64,000 bases of DNA from Hyphomicrobiales bacterium (GTDB lineage Bacteria; Pseudomonadota; Alphaproteobacteria; Rhizobiales; Rhizobiaceae). The notes beneath the pieces were generated by a model that had not been told where the DNA came from, ran no database searches, and saw only the letters and a list, made by a program, of their open reading frames with translations. Of this stretch, positions 52,428-61,036 are shown piece after piece (position 1 is the first letter of the stretch; every line of letters starts with the position of its first letter). Where the stretch lies: contig UCII01000011.1 in the NCBI GenBank assembly GCA_900472485.1, forward strand, positions 1-64,000, read 5' to 3'. The translations under genes were made by a program, and so were the position numbers.

Positions 52428-53474
52428 ATGAGCAAGATGCGTGCCCTGGTTTTGGAACGTCAGCATGAACTGGCGATCCGCGATATCGATCTGCCGCAGG
52501 AGGTCGGGCCGGGCCAGGTGAAGATCAAGATCCATACGGTCGGCGTTTGCGGGTCGGATGTGCACTATTACACCCACGGAAAAATCGGCCCATTCATCGT
52601 CAACGAGCCAATGGTGCTTGGGCACGAAGCGGCGGGAATCGTGGTGGAGGTCGGTGCAGGCGTGACGCATCTGAAGGCCGGCGACCGTGTCTGCATGGAG
52701 CCCGGCATTCCCGATGCCAATTCCAAGGCCAGCCGTCTCGGCATGTACAATATCGATCCCGCCGTCACCTTCTGGGCGACGCCGCCGATCCATGGCGTGC
52801 TGACCCCCTTCGTCGTGCACCCGGCCAACTACACCTTCAAGCTGCCCGATAACGTCAGCTTTGCCGAAGGGGCGATGGTCGAGCCCTTCGCCGTCGGCAT
52901 GCAGGCAGCCACCAAGGCGCGCATCACGCCTGGCGATACCGCCGTCGTACTCGGTGCCGGCCCGATCGGCATCATGGTTGCGGTTGCAGCCCTTGCCGGC
53001 GGTTGCGCGCGGGCGATCGTTGCCGATCTCGCCCAGCCGAAACTCGACATTGCCGCGCAGTATCAGGGTGTCATTCCGGTCAATATCCGCGAGAAGAACC
53101 TCGTCGAGGAAGTCGATCGCCTGACCGATGGCTGGGGTGCGGATGTTGTCTTCGAATGCTCGGGCTCGCCGAAGGCGTGGGAAACGGTGATGGCGCTGCC
53201 GCGTCCCGGCGGGGTGATCGTCGCCGTCGGCCTGCCGGTCAATCCGGTCGGCTTCGACGTCTCGACGGCATCGACCAAGGAGATCCGTATCGAAACGGTC
53301 TTCCGCTATGCGCATCAGTATGAGCGCTCCATCGCGCTGATCGCGTCCGGTCGCGTCGATCTGAAGCCCTTGATCTCCGAGACATTTGACTTCGAGGATT
53401 CGATCAAGGCTTTCGATCGTGCTGTGGAAGCACGTCCGACCGACGTCAAATTGCAGATCGTTCTCGATCAATAG
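52428..53474 (+). CDS. Zinc-dependent polyol dehydrogenase (xylitol/sorbitol dehydrogenase type)
   Basis: This 348-residue medium-chain dehydrogenase has the catalytic-zinc residues in [13 protein letters not shown] and [10 protein letters not shown], and the NAD motif [18 protein letters not shown]. The segment after CMEPGIP ([16 protein letters not shown]) lacks the four structural-zinc cysteines of classical alcohol dehydrogenases, as in animal sorbitol dehydrogenase. The closest group is probably xylitol or L-iditol 2-dehydrogenase. AGAGGAAAAGG precedes ATG 52428. A strong terminator follows. Confidence 0.85.
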   Translation: MSKMRALVLERQHELAIRDIDLPQEVGPGQVKIKIHTVGVCGSDVHYYTHGKIGPFIVNEPMVLGHEAAGIVVEVGAGVTHLKAGDRVCMEPGIPDANSKASRLGMYNIDPAVTFWATPPIHGVLTPFVVHPANYTFKLPDNVSFAEGAMVEPFAVGMQAATKARITPGDTAVVLGAGPIGIMVAVAALAGGCARAIVADLAQPKLDIAAQYQGVIPVNIREKNLVEEVDRLTDGWGADVVFECSGSPKAWETVMALPRPGGVIVAVGLPVNPVGFDVSTASTKEIRIETVFRYAHQYERSIALIASGRVDLKPLISETFDFEDSIKAFDRAVEARPTDVKLQIVLDQ

Positions 53475-53486
53475 GGTTTCGCTGTT

Positions 53487-53542
53487 ACATCGCCTTGCCT
53501 AAGGTCCTTTGCGGGCTTCACGCATCGGCAAGGCGATGTTTT
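53487..53542 (+). terminator. Rho-independent terminator after the polyol dehydrogenase gene
   Basis: ACATCGCCTTGCC (53487-53499) and GGCAAGGCGATGT (53527-53539) form a perfect 13-bp stem with a 27-base loop, followed by TTTT. It lies 13 bases after the stop codon. Confidence 0.85.
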
Positions 53543-53646
53543 CCCTAAGGTTTCATATCTCCCGTAGACGGCCTGGCAAAAGCGATGCTAGGTAGCCTTT
53601 CATAGAGGGAAACAGGCTTTAACGCCGTGAAACGGGAAGGACAGCC

Positions 53647-55389
53647 GTGCCACACGACGTTGCATTGATCGCATTGATTGCCGCGGGCTTCGTGTTCGCA
53701 GCCGTTTTCGGTTATCTGGCCGACAGGCTGCACCTGCCGCCGCTGGTCGGTTATCTGGTGGCCGGCGTCATCATAGGCTCGTCCACCCCTGGTTTCGTCG
53801 CCGATGTTTCCCTCGCATCGCAATTGGCGGAGATCGGCGTCATCCTGTTGATGTTCGGCGTCGGCCTGCATTTCTCGGCCGCCGACCTATTGGCAGTGCG
53901 CGGCGTCGCCATTCCCGGCGCCATCGGTCAGATAGCGATCGCGACGCTGCTCGGCGTGGGCTTGACGTCACTATGGGGCTGGAGTGTGGGCGCCGGTGTA
54001 GTCTTTGGCCTCAGCCTTGCCGTTGCCAGTACGGTCGTACTCCTGAAGGCGCTTGAAGAGCGCAATCTCGTGAGTTCGACCAATGGCCGTGTCGCCGTCG
54101 GCTGGCTGATCGTCGAAGATCTGGCCATGGTGCTTGCTCTCGTGCTCTTGCCGGCCTTTGCTGGTGTTCTGGGCGGTCATGCGGATGCCGGCGGCCATGC
54201 CGCTTCCGGTTCGATCTGGCTGACGATCGGCATGACGCTGCTCAAGGTCGCAGCCTTTGCGGCTGTCGCCATCTTTATCGGTCCGCGTGTGGTGCCATGG
54301 CTCCTGACCTCGGTTGCGCGCACAGGTTCGCGTGAACTGTTCACGCTGTCGGTGCTGGCAATCGCGCTCGGCATCGCCTTCGGCGCGGCAGAAATTTTCG
54401 GTGTGTCCTTTGCGCTCGGCGCCTTCTTTGCCGGCCTCGTCATGAGTGAATCCCACCTCAGCCATAGGGCGGCGGCCGACTCCCTGCCATTGCAGAATGC
54501 CTTTTCGGTGCTGTTCTTCGTGTCCGTCGGCATGCTTTTCGACCCGACGGTTCTGATTCGCGAACCGCTGATGATTATCGGCGTGCTTGCTCTGATCATG
54601 CTCGGCAAGGCGTTGATCGCTTTCTGTGTCGTGCTGCTGCTGCGCTATCCCGCCAGCATCGGCTTTGCTGTTGCGGCCGGTCTTGCGCAGATCGGCGAAT
54701 TCTCCTTCATTCTGGCCGGGCTTGGCGTCTCGCTCGGGCTGCTGACGCGGGAAGGGCAGGATCTCATTCTTGCGGGCGCAATCCTGTCGATCACGCTCAA
54801 TCCGCTGGCTTTCTACGCTACGGAAAAGCTGGAAAACTGGGCCTTTGCGCGTTGGCCGTTCCTGGCGAACAAATACGGTATGGCCAAGCAGGAGGCTCTT
54901 CGCCGCCAACTGGCCGTCATCAACAAGCAGCGCGAGGAACGGGATCGCCAGCATCATCTCGAGATCGAGCAGCTCATCGAAACTTTCCCGATGTTTGCCG
55001 AACTTGATGATAACGAGCATGAGGAGCTTCTGCTGCTCTTCCGCCCGAGATCGGCGTCGCCCGGCGACCGGGTGATCCGAACCGGGGATCGCGGCGACAG
55101 CATGTTCTTCATCGCTTCGGGCGCGGTCGAAGTGCAGCTGGAGGATGACGAGATCCGGCTCGGCGCCGGGGCCTTTTTCGGTGAAATGGCGCTGCTGACG
55201 GGCGCGCGTCGCACGGCCGATGTCGTCGCGGTCGATTTCTGCCAGCTCTTCGTGCTGGACCGCCGCGACTTCAATCTGTTCATGTCGCGGCATCCACAGC
55301 TGCGTGCCGCCGTCAGCCGCATGGCGCGGGAGCGGCAGGAAAGCAACGTGTCGCGCCAGCGGCGCGACCTTTCCCAGGACGCAGGCTGA
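53647..55389 (+). CDS. CPA2 cation:proton antiporter with C-terminal cyclic-nucleotide-binding domain
   Basis: The first ~390 residues form a Kef/YbaL-type antiporter with about 12 membrane segments (LADRLHLPPLVGYLVAGVIIG, LLMFGVGLHFSAADL, FALGAFFAGLVMSES). In place of a TrkA-N domain, a charged, probably coiled-coil linker (QREERDRQHHLEIEQLIETFPMF) leads to a cyclic-nucleotide-binding fold. That domain contains GDRVIRTGDRGDSMFFIASGAVEVQL and the phosphate cassette FFGEMALLTGARRTADVVA. The start is GTG 53647 after AAGGA. It likely exchanges K+ or Na+ for H+ under cyclic-nucleotide control. Confidence 0.88.
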   Translation: MPHDVALIALIAAGFVFAAVFGYLADRLHLPPLVGYLVAGVIIGSSTPGFVADVSLASQLAEIGVILLMFGVGLHFSAADLLAVRGVAIPGAIGQIAIATLLGVGLTSLWGWSVGAGVVFGLSLAVASTVVLLKALEERNLVSSTNGRVAVGWLIVEDLAMVLALVLLPAFAGVLGGHADAGGHAASGSIWLTIGMTLLKVAAFAAVAIFIGPRVVPWLLTSVARTGSRELFTLSVLAIALGIAFGAAEIFGVSFALGAFFAGLVMSESHLSHRAAADSLPLQNAFSVLFFVSVGMLFDPTVLIREPLMIIGVLALIMLGKALIAFCVVLLLRYPASIGFAVAAGLAQIGEFSFILAGLGVSLGLLTREGQDLILAGAILSITLNPLAFYATEKLENWAFARWPFLANKYGMAKQEALRRQLAVINKQREERDRQHHLEIEQLIETFPMFAELDDNEHEELLLLFRPRSASPGDRVIRTGDRGDSMFFIASGAVEVQLEDDEIRLGAGAFFGEMALLTGARRTADVVAVDFCQLFVLDRRDFNLFMSRHPQLRAAVSRMARERQESNVSRQRRDLSQDAG

Positions 55390-55393
55390 TATT

Positions 55394-56305
55394 TTATCGG
55401 CGTTTCAGCCAGGTTTTCGAGACACGGCAAGCCATCGTATAAGCAGGGTCGAAGACGTTGCCGACATCGTAGCGCACGACCTGACCGAGCAGGTGGCTGG
55501 CTGCGGTCCTGTCGAGACCGTAATCTGAGCCGAGCCAGCGCAGCATTTCGCTGGTGGCATGTTGCAGGGCCTGATCAAGCGGCCGGGCATTGCCAATGGT
55601 GAAAATATCCTCTGCCGTCTCGCCGCGCGGCCAGACGATCGTCCTTTTCTTTTCGACGCTGAGGCGTACCGTCACCTCGAAGGTGGTCTCGATACCGGTA
55701 CCGACGATCTCGCCGTCTCCTTGCACCGCATGGCAATCGCCGAGGAAGAAGAGAGCGCCAGGTGCTGCTACCGGAAACCAGATGGTCGTCCCTGGACCGA
55801 GCAATCGATAATCCATATTGCCGCCAAATTCGCCGCTGGTGGCAGTCGATATGGCCTGACCGAGCGATGGCGCGACGCCGAAACAGCCGATCATCGGAGC
55901 AAGTGGCAAAGCAAGGGATTCAAGACCCGCTACCGGTTCGGCAAGCCGCGCCGTCAGGGCCTCTCGATCGATCCGCCAGTACACCTTCTTGCTCGCCGGC
56001 AAGTCGCGTACGTCATGCGGGTCGACGACGTTGCTTGCCACCACACTGCGGGTAAAACCCGTGTCGCGCGTCGGCACCATTGCGAGAATCTCTACCTTGA
56101 GGCTGTCGCCCGGTTCCGCGCCGTCGACGAAGATCGGCCCATTCATCGGGTTCGGCCCCGAGATGCGGTTGATGTCATGCTTGTCGTAGCCGGCGGCATC
56201 AAGGGTTTCGGTAATAACCGTATCGCCATCGGCAACATGCAAGGCCGGTGGCAGCGAGCCGATGACATTATGATAGGTGTTAGGAACAAAACGATGGGTT
56301 GCCAT
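55394..56305 (-). CDS. Acetamidase/formamidase family protein
   Basis: This 303-residue protein has the family sequence DTVITETLDAAGYDK, ISGPNPMNGPIFVDGAEPGDSLKVEIL, then GGNMDYRLLGPGTTIWFPV and the hallmark LFFLGDCHAVQGDGEIVGTGIETT. It hydrolyses short amides such as formamide to the acid and ammonia. ATG 56305 (MATHRFVP) was chosen over a frame extending to 56386 because the family starts there. It is convergent with the antiporter gene and probably monocistronic. Confidence 0.92.
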   Translation of the reverse strand: MATHRFVPNTYHNVIGSLPPALHVADGDTVITETLDAAGYDKHDINRISGPNPMNGPIFVDGAEPGDSLKVEILAMVPTRDTGFTRSVVASNVVDPHDVRDLPASKKVYWRIDREALTARLAEPVAGLESLALPLAPMIGCFGVAPSLGQAISTATSGEFGGNMDYRLLGPGTTIWFPVAAPGALFFLGDCHAVQGDGEIVGTGIETTFEVTVRLSVEKKRTIVWPRGETAEDIFTIGNARPLDQALQHATSEMLRWLGSDYGLDRTAASHLLGQVVRYDVGNVFDPAYTMACRVSKTWLKRR

Positions 56306-56445
56306 CCTGCTTAAGCCTTGTGTGGATTCCGATCGCTGCAGCCTATGCCGACTCTGAATGTCGGGGAAAGAGCGCAGCGACCACATTTATGCAGAAAGCC
56401 ACTTCGCTTGAGGTGCGGGCAAATGTTGCCCGTCGCAGCCAACCC

Positions 56446-57396
56446 TCAAGCAAAATGATCGCGAAATGCCTGCGGCGTGGTCCCGAATTTCCGCATGAAG
56501 TTGCGCCGCATGGTTTCTTCCGAATTGAAGCCGCAGCGCATGCGCGTCTGATGCACGCTCAGGCCTTCTTCCAGAAGGCGGCGTGCCGCTTCAATGCGGA
56601 TTTCCTCCACGGCGCGTGCAGGCGTCCGCCCCGTCGCCTTCAGATAATGGCGCGAGAAACTGCGTGCGCTCATATTCGCCTGTTCTGCCAGCGTCGGCAG
56701 GGAAAGATCGGCGCGCAGATTGTCCATGATCCAGCCATGCAGACGGTCGAAGCGTTCGCCGCCCTTCTGAAGTCTCAGCGCCGCGCTAAACTGCGCCTGG
56801 CCGCCGGGACGCTTGAGGAAGACGACGAGTTCGCGCGCGACGGAGAGCGCCAGCGAGCGACCAAGATCGGCCTCGACCAATGCAAGCGAGAGATCGATGC
56901 CCGCAGTTACGCCGGCGGAGCTCCAGATCTGCCCGTCCTGAACGAAGATCGGATCGGGCTCAAGCTTCACTTGCGGAAAGCGCTTGGCAAATTCTTCGCA
57001 CCGGTTCCAATGCGTCGCTGCCCGTCGCCCATCCAGAAGACCGGCTTCCGCAAGCAGAAAGGCGCCGCTGCAGACCGAGGCTATCCGTCGGGTATTCGCG
57101 GCGCGCCGGCGCACCCATTCGATCAGGCCGAGGTTCTCGCAGGCTTTATTGACGCCCCAGCCGCCGGCGATGATCAAGGTGTCGAGCGGATTATGGATAT
57201 CGGAAAGCGGGGCGGTCATGAGCGCGAGACCCGAGCTGGTTCGGGTCTGTGGGTTTTCCGCGACCACGATGGCTTCGTAGGATTTCGGCTGATCGAGCTC
57301 ACGCGCCGCCTCGTTGGCGCTGGTGAAAACCTGCAGCGGACCCGTGATGTCAAGCAGTTGGGCGTTGTCGAAGGCAAGAATTTCGATGGGGCGCAT
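56446..57396 (-). CDS. GlxA-family transcriptional regulator (DJ-1/PfpI domain plus AraC HTH)
   Basis: Residues 1-~190 form a DJ-1/PfpI-like sensor (RPIEILAFDNAQLLDITGPLQVFTSANE, LIIAGGWGVNKACEN, IASVCSGAFLLAEAGLLDGRRAATHW). The C-terminal ~100 residues are an AraC DNA-binding domain with two helix-turn-helices (LPTLAEQANMSARSFSRHYLKATGRTPARAVEEIRIEAARRLLEEG). ATG 57396 was chosen because the domain begins directly there. It is divergent from a DJ-1/PfpI enzyme-like gene, which it probably regulates. Confidence 0.92.
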   Translation of the reverse strand: MRPIEILAFDNAQLLDITGPLQVFTSANEAARELDQPKSYEAIVVAENPQTRTSSGLALMTAPLSDIHNPLDTLIIAGGWGVNKACENLGLIEWVRRRAANTRRIASVCSGAFLLAEAGLLDGRRAATHWNRCEEFAKRFPQVKLEPDPIFVQDGQIWSSAGVTAGIDLSLALVEADLGRSLALSVARELVVFLKRPGGQAQFSAALRLQKGGERFDRLHGWIMDNLRADLSLPTLAEQANMSARSFSRHYLKATGRTPARAVEEIRIEAARRLLEEGLSVHQTRMRCGFNSEETMRRNFMRKFGTTPQAFRDHFA

Positions 57397-57481
57397 GATT
57401 GGCGAGAAATGACGGTGGTTTGGCAAATGTGCCAGAGCATTGTCGCATAGGCTTGGAAAAGTCAATCATTGGAGACATGCC

Positions 57482-58171
57482 ATGACCATCCGCTTCGGCC
57501 TGCTTGCGTTTCCAGGCGTCCAGCAACTCGATCTGACCGCGCCCTACGAGGTATTCGCCTCGATGGATGATGCGGAGGTGCATCTCGTGTGGAAGGACAC
57601 GTCGCCCATCGCGTCGGCAACGAAGCTGGCGTTGCAGCCAACAACGACGTTTGCCGAATCCCCGCCGCTTGACGTCATCTGCGTGCCCGGCGGCGTCGGC
57701 GTCAATGCATTGCTGGAGGATGCGGACGTTCTGAGCTTTGTCCGGAAACAGGCGGCCAAAGCCCGCTTCGTAACATCGGTGTGCACCGGTTCTCTCGTCC
57801 TTGGAGCGGCCGGCCTGCTCAAGGGCAAGAAGGCCACGACCCATTGGAATGCGCTTGATTTCCTCGAGAGTTTTGGAGCCGTAGTCACGCCGGGGCGTGT
57901 CGTGCGGGATGGCAATCTCTTCACCGCGGGCGGCGTGACCGCCGGTATCGATTTCGGACTGACGATCGTTGCCGCCTTGCGCGGTCGGGAGGAAGCCGAA
58001 GCGATCCAACTGTCGCTGGAATACGCGCCAGAGCCGCCATTTCCTTCCGGATTGCCCGAGAAGGCCAGCGCTGAGGTGTTGGCCAGAACCAGACAACGCC
58101 TTGCCGGCTCAAGAATGGCACGGCAGGCGATCATCGCTCGCCTCGCGGCGGCCAGGCATGGGGCTGAATGA
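57482..58171 (+). CDS. DJ-1/PfpI family protein (isonitrile hydratase-like)
   Basis: The 229-residue protein has the family N-terminus IRFGLLAFPGVQQLDLTAPYEVFASM, with the acidic position used by isonitrile hydratase InhA. The nucleophile elbow is RFVTSVCTGSLVLGAAGLLKGKKATTHW, whose Cys is the expected catalytic residue. VTAGIDFGLTIVAAL follows. ATG 57482 follows GGAGA and replaces a longer frame from 57440. The activity (isonitrile hydration or another thiol-based reaction) is not proven by sequence. Confidence 0.88.
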   Translation: MTIRFGLLAFPGVQQLDLTAPYEVFASMDDAEVHLVWKDTSPIASATKLALQPTTTFAESPPLDVICVPGGVGVNALLEDADVLSFVRKQAAKARFVTSVCTGSLVLGAAGLLKGKKATTHWNALDFLESFGAVVTPGRVVRDGNLFTAGGVTAGIDFGLTIVAALRGREEAEAIQLSLEYAPEPPFPSGLPEKASAEVLARTRQRLAGSRMARQAIIARLAAARHGAE

Positions 58172-58383
58172 AAAGGACTTGTCCACCGGCGCTGTCACCT
58201 CAATGAAACGGAGCACCGATAGGGAGGCGATCATCGATTGATCAAGTCGAGGCGATGAATGATGGGCAGGCGGATGAATGGAATTCCAGTCTCATCTCGC
58301 CCATCATACTTGACACAAATAGCTTTTCTGCGACCGTGGCACCACGATGGCGTCCACGGCCTTGCGGGGAAAAGGCTTATTTG

Positions 58384-59430
58384 ATGAACGAGTTCCGATC
58401 ATTGCGCTGGATATGTTGCTTCGTCATGGCAATGGCCGTTGTGATAGGCGCAGCCCCAGGGTTGATATCGCAAGCTGCAGCCGCCGAAACTTCCGAGATC
58501 GCCCCGCAGACAAAGGCTTCGAGCGAGCAGATCGAGAAGCTGATCGGCACTTTGCGCGATAGCGGTGCCGTGGCCGGAGCCGATCTGTTGCAGCGCCGTT
58601 CCGGTTTTGAGAAGCTCATGGCATCGACGCCAGGCCCGGCGCGTGTCCAGATACGGCGTGTCGACGCCAACGGTGTGGATGGTGATCTGATCTGGCCGGC
58701 TCGGCTACATCATCCAATCGGCCGGCGCGCCATTCTTTATTTGCATGGCGGCGGCTTCTATAGCGGTTCGCTTCGCACGCACGCCAACATTGCGGGTTCG
58801 CTCGCCAAGGCGGCCTCGGCTGATGTGTTGTTGATCGACTATCGCCTCGCGCCCGAAAACCGCTTCCCCGCGCAAAGAGACGATGCCATTGCGGCCTATC
58901 GCTGGCTTCTGACATCGGGATACAAGGCCGGCAACATCGTTATCGTCGGCGAGTCGGTTGGCGCAACTCTGGCCATCGAGGTTATTTTGAATCAGCTTAG
59001 GTTGAGTGGTCCGCTTCCTGCTGCCGTGGTTGCGATGAGCCCGATCACCGACTTCGCCGCAACGGGCGATTCCCCGGCCACCAACGCCACCAGCGATCCT
59101 TTCATGAACAAGGCCGAGCTGACCCTCATCCACGATGCGTTCGCGCGTGATCGCCCTGCAGTCGATCCCGATATATCGCCATTCTATGGCAATGTGTCCG
59201 GGTTTCCTCCCCTGTTGATCCAGGTCGGCGCGCGCGAGGCATTGCTCGATGATATCTCGCGGTTTGCGGACAAGGTACGCCAGGCGGGCGGCAATGTGAG
59301 CCTGGAAGTCTGGCCGGGGATGATCCATCAATGGCAGATTTTCCCGTTCTGGCTGGACGATGCGAGAAAGTCGAACGAGCGCGTTGCGCAATTCGCGATC
59401 GCCCATTTTGTCGATAAGCCGATGCAATAA
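58384..59430 (+). CDS. Exported alpha/beta hydrolase of the hormone-sensitive lipase type
   Basis: The protein (348 residues from ATG 58384) starts with an N-terminal basic/hydrophobic export signal (RSLRWICCFVMAMAVVIGAAPG ending near AAAAE). The hydrolase part has the oxyanion motif LYLHGGGFYSGS, DYRLAPENRFPAQRDDAIAAYRWL, the nucleophile S191 in VGESVGA (usually GDSAG), the acid in the REALLDD region and the histidine in GMIHQW. It probably hydrolyses esters outside the cytoplasm. A longer frame from 58255 would bury the signal peptide. Confidence 0.88.
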   Translation: MNEFRSLRWICCFVMAMAVVIGAAPGLISQAAAAETSEIAPQTKASSEQIEKLIGTLRDSGAVAGADLLQRRSGFEKLMASTPGPARVQIRRVDANGVDGDLIWPARLHHPIGRRAILYLHGGGFYSGSLRTHANIAGSLAKAASADVLLIDYRLAPENRFPAQRDDAIAAYRWLLTSGYKAGNIVIVGESVGATLAIEVILNQLRLSGPLPAAVVAMSPITDFAATGDSPATNATSDPFMNKAELTLIHDAFARDRPAVDPDISPFYGNVSGFPPLLIQVGAREALLDDISRFADKVRQAGGNVSLEVWPGMIHQWQIFPFWLDDARKSNERVAQFAIAHFVDKPMQ

Positions 59431-59529
59431 TTGTTGTGCAGTTAATCGGCACCTGATTTCGAAATTCTCGTTCAAAAGACCGATGTGGCTTCACAATTCC
59501 GCGAACCCACATCACCGATCTTCAATTAA

Positions 59530-59629
59530 TTATCGCAATAAATAATCGCTAGATAATTTTCTTATGGACATAGGAGGTGAAATGCAATAGGCGTATAGAT
59601 GTCGCGATAATAAATCGCACGATAAATTT
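59530..59629. repeat. Two AT-rich imperfect direct repeats upstream of the haloperoxidase-like gene
   Basis: About 30 bases at 59530-59559 (TTATCGCAATAAATAATCGC then TAGATAATTT) resemble 59600-59629 (TGTCGCGATAATAAATCGCA then CGATAAATTT). Both share TCGC, ATAA, ATCGC and GATAA at nearly constant spacing, offset by 70 bases. They may be binding sites for a regulator. Confidence 0.4.
59564..59590 (+). other. Possible eight-codon leader reading frame
   Basis: ATG GAC ATA GGA GGT GAA ATG CAA TAG reads MDIGGEMQ-stop. Inside it AGGAGGTG (59572-59579) is a near-perfect ribosome binding site for the internal ATG CAA TAG at 59582-59590. The main gene starts 53 bases further on. Whether it is translated is unknown. 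Confidence 0.2.
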
Positions 59630-59643
59630 AAGTGGAGATTGAA

Positions 59644-60618
59644 ATGAGCCAGTCGATCCCTCAAGCTACTCGTCGGGGCGTTATGACAGCCGGGCTTGGC
59701 CTTGCCGCCGCTGCAGCTGTCGGCCCCTTCGCTCAACCTGCACAAGCCTCTACAAAGCAATCAACTTCGAAAGGTAAGGACAAAATGAGCAGCAGCACGA
59801 TCACCACCAAGGACGGAACGCAGATCTTCTACAAGGACTGGGGGACGGGCCAGCCGATCGTCTTCCATCATGGATGGCCCCTGAGCTCCGACGATTGGGA
59901 CGCCCAGATGCTCTTCTTCCTTCACCAGGGCTACCGCGTCATCGCCCACGACCGTCGCGGCCATGGCCGTTCCAGCCAGACCGCAACAGGCAACGAGATG
60001 GACACCTATGCCGCCGATGTCGCGGCGCTGGCAGAGCATCTGAATCTCAAGGGCGCCATCCATGTCGGCCATTCGACAGGCGGCGGTGAAGTTGCCCGCT
60101 ATGTCGCCCAGTATGGCGGCCATGGCCGCGTTTCCAAGGCCGTGCTGATCGGCGCCGTACCGCCGATCATGGTCAAGTCCGACAAGAACCCCGGCGGCCT
60201 GCCGCTGGAAGTCTTTGATGGCTTCCGTGCGGCACTTGCGGCCAACCGCGCTCAGTTCTTCCGCGATATTCCGGCGGGGCCGTTCTACGGTTTCAATCGT
60301 CCCGGCGCCGTTGTTTCGCAGGGCGTTATCGATAATTGGTGGCGCCAGGGCATGATGGGCGGCACCAAGGCCCATTATGATTGCATCAAGGCCTTTTCGG
60401 AAACAGACTTCACCGAAGACTTGAAGAAGATCGAAGTCCCGACCCTCGTCATGCATGGCGACGACGACCAGATCGTTCCGATCGCGGACTCGGCCCTTCT
60501 GTCCTCGAAGCTGCTGAAGAACGGCACGCTCAAGGTCTACAAGGGCCTCCCGCACGGCATGGCTACCACGCATGCAGACGTGATCAATGCGGACCTGCTC
60601 GCCTTCTTCAAGGCTTAA
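59644..60618 (+). CDS. Tat-exported alpha/beta hydrolase (non-heme haloperoxidase/esterase-like)
   Basis: Residues 1-~36 form a twin-arginine signal ([27 protein letters not shown]). A linker and an internal Met ([12 protein letters not shown]) follow, where cytosolic family members normally start. The hydrolase core has [27 protein letters not shown], the nucleophile S144 in [14 protein letters not shown], the acid in [10 protein letters not shown] and the catalytic His in [10 protein letters not shown]. Members act as cofactor-free haloperoxidases or esterases. GGAG precedes ATG 59644. Confidence 0.9.
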   Translation: MSQSIPQATRRGVMTAGLGLAAAAAVGPFAQPAQASTKQSTSKGKDKMSSSTITTKDGTQIFYKDWGTGQPIVFHHGWPLSSDDWDAQMLFFLHQGYRVIAHDRRGHGRSSQTATGNEMDTYAADVAALAEHLNLKGAIHVGHSTGGGEVARYVAQYGGHGRVSKAVLIGAVPPIMVKSDKNPGGLPLEVFDGFRAALAANRAQFFRDIPAGPFYGFNRPGAVVSQGVIDNWWRQGMMGGTKAHYDCIKAFSETDFTEDLKKIEVPTLVMHGDDDQIVPIADSALLSSKLLKNGTLKVYKGLPHGMATTHADVINADLLAFFKA

Positions 60619-60634
60619 GCACTAAAGAGGTCAT

Positions 60635-60656
60635 GCGCCCGCCGTAAGGCGGGCGC
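60635..60656 (+). terminator. Hairpin after the haloperoxidase-like gene
   Basis: GCGCCCGCC, loop GTAA and GGCGGGCGC make a perfect 9-bp stem 16 bases after the stop codon. The following TCTC is a poor U-run, so termination efficiency is uncertain. Confidence 0.6.
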
Positions 60657-60694
60657 TCTCACAGCCTGCCGGGTGCTGTTACCACCCTCACCAT

Positions 60695-60724
60695 TTCAGC
60701 TGTCGAGTTTCAACGACAGCTGAA
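60695..60724 (-). terminator. Perfect 11-bp hairpin formed by the last codons of the small gene
   Basis: TTCAGCTGTCG (60695-60705) and CGACAGCTGAA (60714-60724) pair perfectly around an 8-base loop. The structure covers the last nine codons and the stop of the 57-residue gene. There is no U-run after it. Confidence 0.55.
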
Positions 60725-60869
60725 CGGCGCGCGGCAAGGGCGGTAGCGGCCGGCTGATTTCGACACGGCGCGTCCATGTGGCGCGCCGTTCCTGTTCGCG
60801 CTCCCGAAGGGCCTTCGAGACAGCGACAAAGGTCATTGCACGTTCGATGACTTGTTCTGCCTTGGTCAT
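60696..60869 (-). CDS. Small basic hypothetical protein, 57 residues
   Basis: The protein starts MTKAEQVIERAMTFVAVSKALREREQERRATWTRR, a probable amphipathic charged helix, and ends in a proline-rich strand-like tail (ISRPLPPLPRAVQLSLKLDS). No family is recognised. GGAG lies 7 bases before ATG 60869, favouring this start over ATG 60881. The gene is framed by an inverted repeat at its 5' end (60876-60908) and a hairpin made of its last codons. It stands alone between unrelated genes. Confidence 0.6.
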   Translation of the reverse strand: MTKAEQVIERAMTFVAVSKALREREQERRATWTRRVEISRPLPPLPRAVQLSLKLDS

Positions 60870-60875
60870 GGATAT

Positions 60876-60908
60876 CTCCATATGTTCACTTTATGTTCTC
60901 ATATGGAG
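60876..60908. promoter_or_regulatory. Inverted repeat overlapping the ribosome binding site of the small gene
   Basis: CTCCATATG (60876-60884) and CATATGGAG (60900-60908) are perfect 9-bp arms around 15 bases. The right-hand arm, read on the minus strand, contains the GGAG ribosome binding site. It could be an operator or an RNA stem that hides the ribosome binding site. Confidence 0.5.
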
Positions 60909-61036
60909 TCGAGAAAGTCAAGCGATCCGGGCTTTCGGATCGGACCGCACCTTTGATATTCCGTTTGGCGCCCCTCGCTGCTCTCAGAGACTAACGCACG
61001 ATTGCTTTGGCCACCCGGAGACGGTTCCTTTGAACG

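Noticed and set aside
53971..55293. A 440-codon minus-strand frame across the antiporter gene
   Set aside because: Shadow of the antiporter coding sequence; its composition is charged and low-complexity with no motif.
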